NCBI GenBank assembly: GCA_030037065.1
Contig: JASHRW010000423.1
Span: forward strand, 1 to 40,321
From: Xanthobacteraceae bacterium
GTDB lineage: Bacteria > Pseudomonadota > Alphaproteobacteria > Rhizobiales > Xanthobacteraceae
Direction: 5' to 3'
Length of the DNA stretch: 40,321 nucleotides
Shown here: positions 40,243 through 40,321 of the stretch, in pieces
Layout of the letters: each line of letters starts with the position of its first letter
Numbering within the stretch: the first letter of the stretch is position 1
Notes under the pieces: generated by a model
What the model saw: only the letters and a program-made list of their open reading frames with translations
What the model was told of the DNA's origin: nothing
Database searches by the model: none
Made by a program: the position numbers and the translations under genes

Positions 40243-40319
40243 TGGCGGTCCCGACAGGACTCGAACCTGTGACCTTCGGTTTAGGAAACCGCTGCTCTAT
40301 CCGGCTGAGCTACGGGACC
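40243..40319 (-). tRNA. tRNA-Arg (anticodon CCT)
   Basis: Read on the minus strand: acceptor GGTCCCG/CGGGACC, D-stem GCTC/GAGC, anticodon loop TTCCTAA giving CCT, T-arm ACAGG-TTCGAGT-CCTGT, discriminator G and an encoded CCA (40243-40245). It decodes AGG. The first anticodon-stem pair (27-43) is G-A, a mismatch; the other four pair. The gene is complete, ending one base before the last base of the window. tRNA-Arg 3' ends are common integration sites, but no repeat of this end is seen in the window. Confidence 0.95.
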
Positions 40320-40321
40320 AA

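Noticed and set aside
40243-40319. Genomic-island attachment site at the tRNA
   Set aside because: No second copy of the tRNA 3' end and no integrase were seen in the window, so only the location is suggestive.

Overview
The window looks like chromosomal DNA of a GC-rich alphaproteobacterium of the order Hyphomicrobiales (Rhizobiales), near the Bradyrhizobium / Rhodopseudomonas / Xanthobacteraceae side. The reasons are a GcrA cell-cycle regulator, an argD-argF-hslO run with apaG nearby, a SAM-II riboswitch in front of metZ, the double-domain form of dCTP deaminase, a PhoR-PstB-PhoU-PhoB block, many two-component and CoA-catabolism genes, and several families of dispersed GC-rich palindromes. 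Species assignment is inference; no rRNA is present.

Region by region. 1-1.6 kb: the tail of tldD overlapping a signal peptidase gene (lepB), then a chromosomal ccdAB toxin-antitoxin pair. 1.6-8.6 kb: a secreted PAN-domain protein, the dCTP deaminase, and divergently metZ behind a well-formed promoter, SAM-II aptamer and terminator/antiterminator. Next comes an opgC-SGNH-SGNH operon, in which one SGNH copy has lost its catalytic residues, then apaG and a 29-codon membrane-peptide ORF. 8.7-12.8 kb: hslO, argF and argD on the minus strand (argD and argF overlap), with a clear promoter and a palindrome at the predicted +1 of argD, and gcrA divergent. 12.9-16.8 kb: phosphate control genes phoR, pstB, phoU and phoB on the minus strand. 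A PHO box sits between phoR and pstB, and pstS, pstC and pstA are not there. 16.8-22.4 kb: an integral membrane flippase-like protein, two alpha/beta hydrolases (one of haloacetate dehalogenase type), a CMD-family protein and a UbiD-type decarboxylase. 22.8-28.1 kb: a MASE4-PAS-PAS hybrid histidine kinase, two single-domain receivers, a broken DUF6894-like gene and a Crp/Fnr regulator. 28.2-36.9 kb: two small secreted proteins and a catabolic-looking set. On plus these are VOC metalloenzyme, FAD monooxygenase, luciferase-like oxidoreductase and CaiB CoA-transferase. On minus they are FMN alpha-hydroxyacid oxidase, crotonase and a dihydroxyphthalate-decarboxylase-like protein. 37.0-40.3 kb: a 968-residue TIR-transmembrane-TPR protein with its own promoter, beside tRNA-Arg(CCT).

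How the parts work together. The metabolic core (Met, Arg, dNTP, phosphate control) is ordinary for the order but carries readable regulation: SAM sensing for metZ, PhoB for pstB-phoU-phoB, and a +1 palindrome for argD. The 29-37 kb genes together have the chemistry expected for oxidising, ring-opening and CoA-activating an aromatic or N-heterocyclic compound; the substrate cannot be read from sequence. Many intergenic gaps hold palindromic repeats, and in three places a repeat has become part of a gene's business end, supplying a stop codon, a C-terminal tail or a ribosome-binding site.

Start sites were re-chosen from the ORF track wherever ribosome-binding sites, overlaps, promoters or family length argued for an internal start. 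All functional names come from recognising motifs by eye; no database search was run.
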